Below, one piece after another: positions 62,436 through 64,000 of a stretch of DNA of 64,000 bases. Each line of letters begins with the position of its first letter. Within the stretch, counting starts at the first letter, position 1. The notes under the pieces were generated by a model, which worked only from the letters and a program-made list of their open reading frames with translations, made no database searches and was not told where the DNA came from. The stretch is taken from positions 1-64,000 of the forward strand of contig NZ_CAMFHB010000014.1 in the NCBI RefSeq assembly GCF_945952055.1, given 5' to 3'. This DNA is from an uncultured Alsobacter sp. GTDB lineage: Bacteria; Pseudomonadota; Alphaproteobacteria; Rhizobiales; Beijerinckiaceae. The position numbers and the translations under genes were made by a program.

Positions 62436-63119
62436 TCACATCGGCTTGCCGGCGAGATACGCCTTGGCCTGATCGAGGAAGATCACGTCGGCGTATTTCT
62501 GGTGCATGTCGTAGAGGTTCATGAAGTGCGAGGCCTCGGTGCGGTCGAAGACGCACTCGTGGACCACGCCCATGCGGAAGCGGTTCGTCGCCCCGTCCAC
62601 CACGCTCGCCCGCACGCAGCCGCTCGTGGTCTCGCCGCAGCAGATCAGCGTGTCGACGTCGAGGGCGTTGAGGTGGAACATCAGCGGCGTGCCCTGGAAG
62701 GCGCTCGGAGCGGTCTTCTCGAGAACCACCTCGCCCGCGATGGGCGCCACCTCGGCGACGATCTCGTTGCCGCGCTTGCGCATCTCCGCGGGCATGTCGG
62801 AGCGGCGGGAATGCCGGTGCACCCACTGGGCGATGCCGCTCTCCAGCCCCTTGATGTGGACGACGGGCACCTTGTTGGCGCGGGCGACGGCGAGCAGCTC
62901 GGCCGTCTTGTCCACGGCCGCCCAGCCTTCCAGGCCCGTGCTCGACGGCCAGGTCTTCATGGACTCGAAGATCGGCTCGCGGGTGAAGCCCAGCACGCTG
63001 TAGTAGATGTCGATCAGCAGAAGGGCCGGCTTCTTGCCGAAGCCGAACAGTTCCTTCTTGCCCCAATGCTCGTCGTGCTTCTTGTCGCGCTCGCTGAGGT
63101 AAGTCTCCCAACCGTACAT
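62436..63119 (-). CDS. Isochorismatase-fold cysteine hydrolase 2
   Basis: A 227-residue hydrolase related to the copy at 54863. Its triad is Asp37 (LLIDIYYSV), Lys135 (LEKTAPSAF) and Cys168 (GETTSGCVRAS). It ends with DMHQKYADVIFL, matching the first copy's tail. It is likely to split an amide or carbamoyl C-N bond. The ATG at 63119 has GGGAG six bases upstream; an ATG two codons earlier abuts that site. It is the first gene of the leftward operon (gap of 101 bp to the binding protein) and is divergent from the amidase. Confidence 0.9.
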   Translation of the reverse strand: MYGWETYLSERDKKHDEHWGKKELFGFGKKPALLLIDIYYSVLGFTREPIFESMKTWPSSTGLEGWAAVDKTAELLAVARANKVPVVHIKGLESGIAQWVHRHSRRSDMPAEMRKRGNEIVAEVAPIAGEVVLEKTAPSAFQGTPLMFHLNALDVDTLICCGETTSGCVRASVVDGATNRFRMGVVHECVFDRTEASHFMNLYDMHQKYADVIFLDQAKAYLAGKPM

Positions 63120-63472
63120 CGCCATCTCCCGGGCTCTGGACAAAGATTTCCCGTCGGCTCGGGAGGGTCCCGAGTCGTCGAATTCGTGTTCATGCAACCG
63201 TTGTTGCCGTGACCTGCTTGTCCGACAGTTCTGCAATGACCGTGCCAGACGTGTGGAGTGCTCGATCGGGGGAAATGCTGGGCTTTCGCGGGGACCTATA
63301 AGTCCTGCTAATGCCAAAAAGTGCCCAGCCTTCCGTGCAGTGCACAATGACTCGGCGCGCCCGCCCGTCGTGACGGGCTCAGGCGGGCGCGGGGCCCCGG
63401 AATCCGGCCGTTCCCGCCATGGCCCACCCATTGCAGATGGTCCTGCACACCCCAGCGCAGGAGCGACGCACC
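63120..63472. other. Divergent intergenic region of the amide cluster
   Basis: A 353-bp gap between the leftward isochorismatase operon and the rightward amidase, with no convincing gene. It holds a 14-bp quasi-palindrome GGACCTATAAGTCC (63292-63305), 2 mismatched positions, and a perfect GTGCA-G-TGCAC (63335-63345), both plausible operator sites. A local regulator is not encoded in the window and may lie beyond its right edge. Confidence 0.45.
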
Positions 63473-64000
63473 ATGACCACGGACAAGGACTTCTCCGAGA
63501 TCACCATCGCCAGGCTCATCGCCGGCTACACGTCCGGCGCCTGGACGGCCAAGGAGGTCGTCGGCTGGTACCTGGAGCGCATCGCGCGGCTCGACAAGGC
63601 GGGCCCGCGGATCAACTCCGTCATCAGCCTGAACCCCGACGTCGAGGCGCAGGCGGCGGCTCTCGACGAGGCGCTGAAGGCCGGTGGCCCGGTCGGGCCG
63701 CTGCACGGCGTGCCGATCCTGGTCAAGGACCAGATCGACGTGAAGGAGTGCCCGACGACGGGCGGCTCGATCCTGTTCCGCAACAACTGGCCCAGGCGCG
63801 ACGCGACGGTCATCGCGAAGCTCCGGGCCGCCGGGGCGCTCATCCTCGGCAAGACGACGCTGGGCGAGATGGGCGCCGGCGACACCCACGGCTCGCTCTT
63901 CGGCTCGACCCGCAACGTCTACGCCATCGACCGCACCGCAGGCGGCTCGTCGGGCGGCTCCGGCGCCGCCGTGTCGGCGAACTTCTGCACGGTCGCGCTG
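63473..64000 (+). CDS. Amidase-signature family enzyme (3'-truncated by window end)
   Basis: The first 176 residues of an amidase; the window edge cuts it. The catalytic lysine is Lys85 in PILVKDQID and the glycine/serine motif TAGGSSGGSG (about residues 155-164) contains the cis-serine. The nucleophilic serine lies further on, outside the window. Such enzymes hydrolyse amides (including acylamides, indoleacetamide or ureido derivatives). Divergent from the isochorismatase operon, it probably acts in the same pathway. AGGAG lies 10 bp before the ATG. Confidence 0.9.
   Translation, partial: MTTDKDFSEITIARLIAGYTSGAWTAKEVVGWYLERIARLDKAGPRINSVISLNPDVEAQAAALDEALKAGGPVGPLHGVPILVKDQIDVKECPTTGGSILFRNNWPRRDATVIAKLRAAGALILGKTTLGEMGAGDTHGSLFGSTRNVYAIDRTAGGSSGGSGAAVSANFCTVAL

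Noticed and set aside
54863-63119. Assigning the cluster to biuret or N-carbamoylsarcosine degradation
   Set aside because: The hydrolases have the general triad, but no allophanate hydrolase, hydantoinase or sarcosine oxidase genes accompany them, so a specific name would be a guess.

Overview
The window is about 64 kb of very GC-rich bacterial chromosome with dense, short-gapped genes and many 1-14 bp gene overlaps. The gene content points to an alphaproteobacterium, most likely of the order Hyphomicrobiales (Rhizobiales). Clues are a Fur/Mur-type regulator without the CxxC zinc motif beside an NRAMP manganese importer, a bacteriophytochrome with an HWE-type kinase domain, a CcoG/FixG protein, pcaHG with a divergent LysR gene, DUF6496 and DUF6455 proteins, and three families of intergenic palindromic elements of a kind common in that order. 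The genus cannot be settled from the sequence. No tRNA, rRNA, CRISPR array, prophage or transposase gene is visible.

Layout. 0-10.4 kb: a DapA-family lyase/aldolase, a DUF6496 protein, a TetA-like MFS pump, a self-regulated four-gene exporter operon (TetR, HlyD, ABC ATPase, ABC-2 permease) with a near-perfect TetR operator, and a VOC / BNR beta-propeller / MoaD-ThiS trio. 10.5-17.5 kb: a small secreted protein, an RND adaptor-pump pair, a TSUP exporter and an RraA-family protein. 17.6-21.4 kb: mntH, a fur/mur regulator, a membrane protein and an ABC-exporter membrane domain without ATPase, all leftward and ending at a clear intrinsic terminator. 21.4-25.0 kb: a chemoreceptor, ccoG and a DUF2892 protein. 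25.5-33 kb: a DUF6455 protein, a GH1-RmlD fusion, an N-methylproline/dimethylglycine-demethylase-like flavoprotein, pcaHG and a LysR regulator. 33-39.5 kb: a nucleoside hydrolase divergent from a PotFGHI-like ABC importer and an M20 peptidase. 39.7-44.3 kb: a chemoreceptor, a copper-chaperone-like HMA protein, an Rrf2 regulator and an orphan LivK-type binding protein. 44.4-51 kb: adenine deaminase, a cysteine-less OsmC relative, a DTW-domain protein, a GH3 hydrolase and a PQQ-type sugar dehydrogenase. 51-55 kb: a Crp/Fnr regulator divergent from heme oxygenase and a bacteriophytochrome kinase with a C-terminal receiver domain. 54.8 kb to the end: two isochorismatase-fold hydrolases, an MFS carrier, a complete peptide-type ABC importer and a divergent amidase cut by the window edge.

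How the genes work together. Most of the window is accessory metabolism and transport: import and cleavage of nitrogenous compounds (peptide/amide cluster, polyamine-type importer, nucleosides, adenine), aromatic ring cleavage, metal homeostasis, drug or solvent export, and light sensing. The best candidate for an undescribed pathway is the two-isochorismatase / peptide-ABC / amidase cluster at the right end. The most unusual DNA-level signals are a repeat family whose CTAG ends form the stop codons of flanking genes, and a palindromic element split by a second element of a different family.
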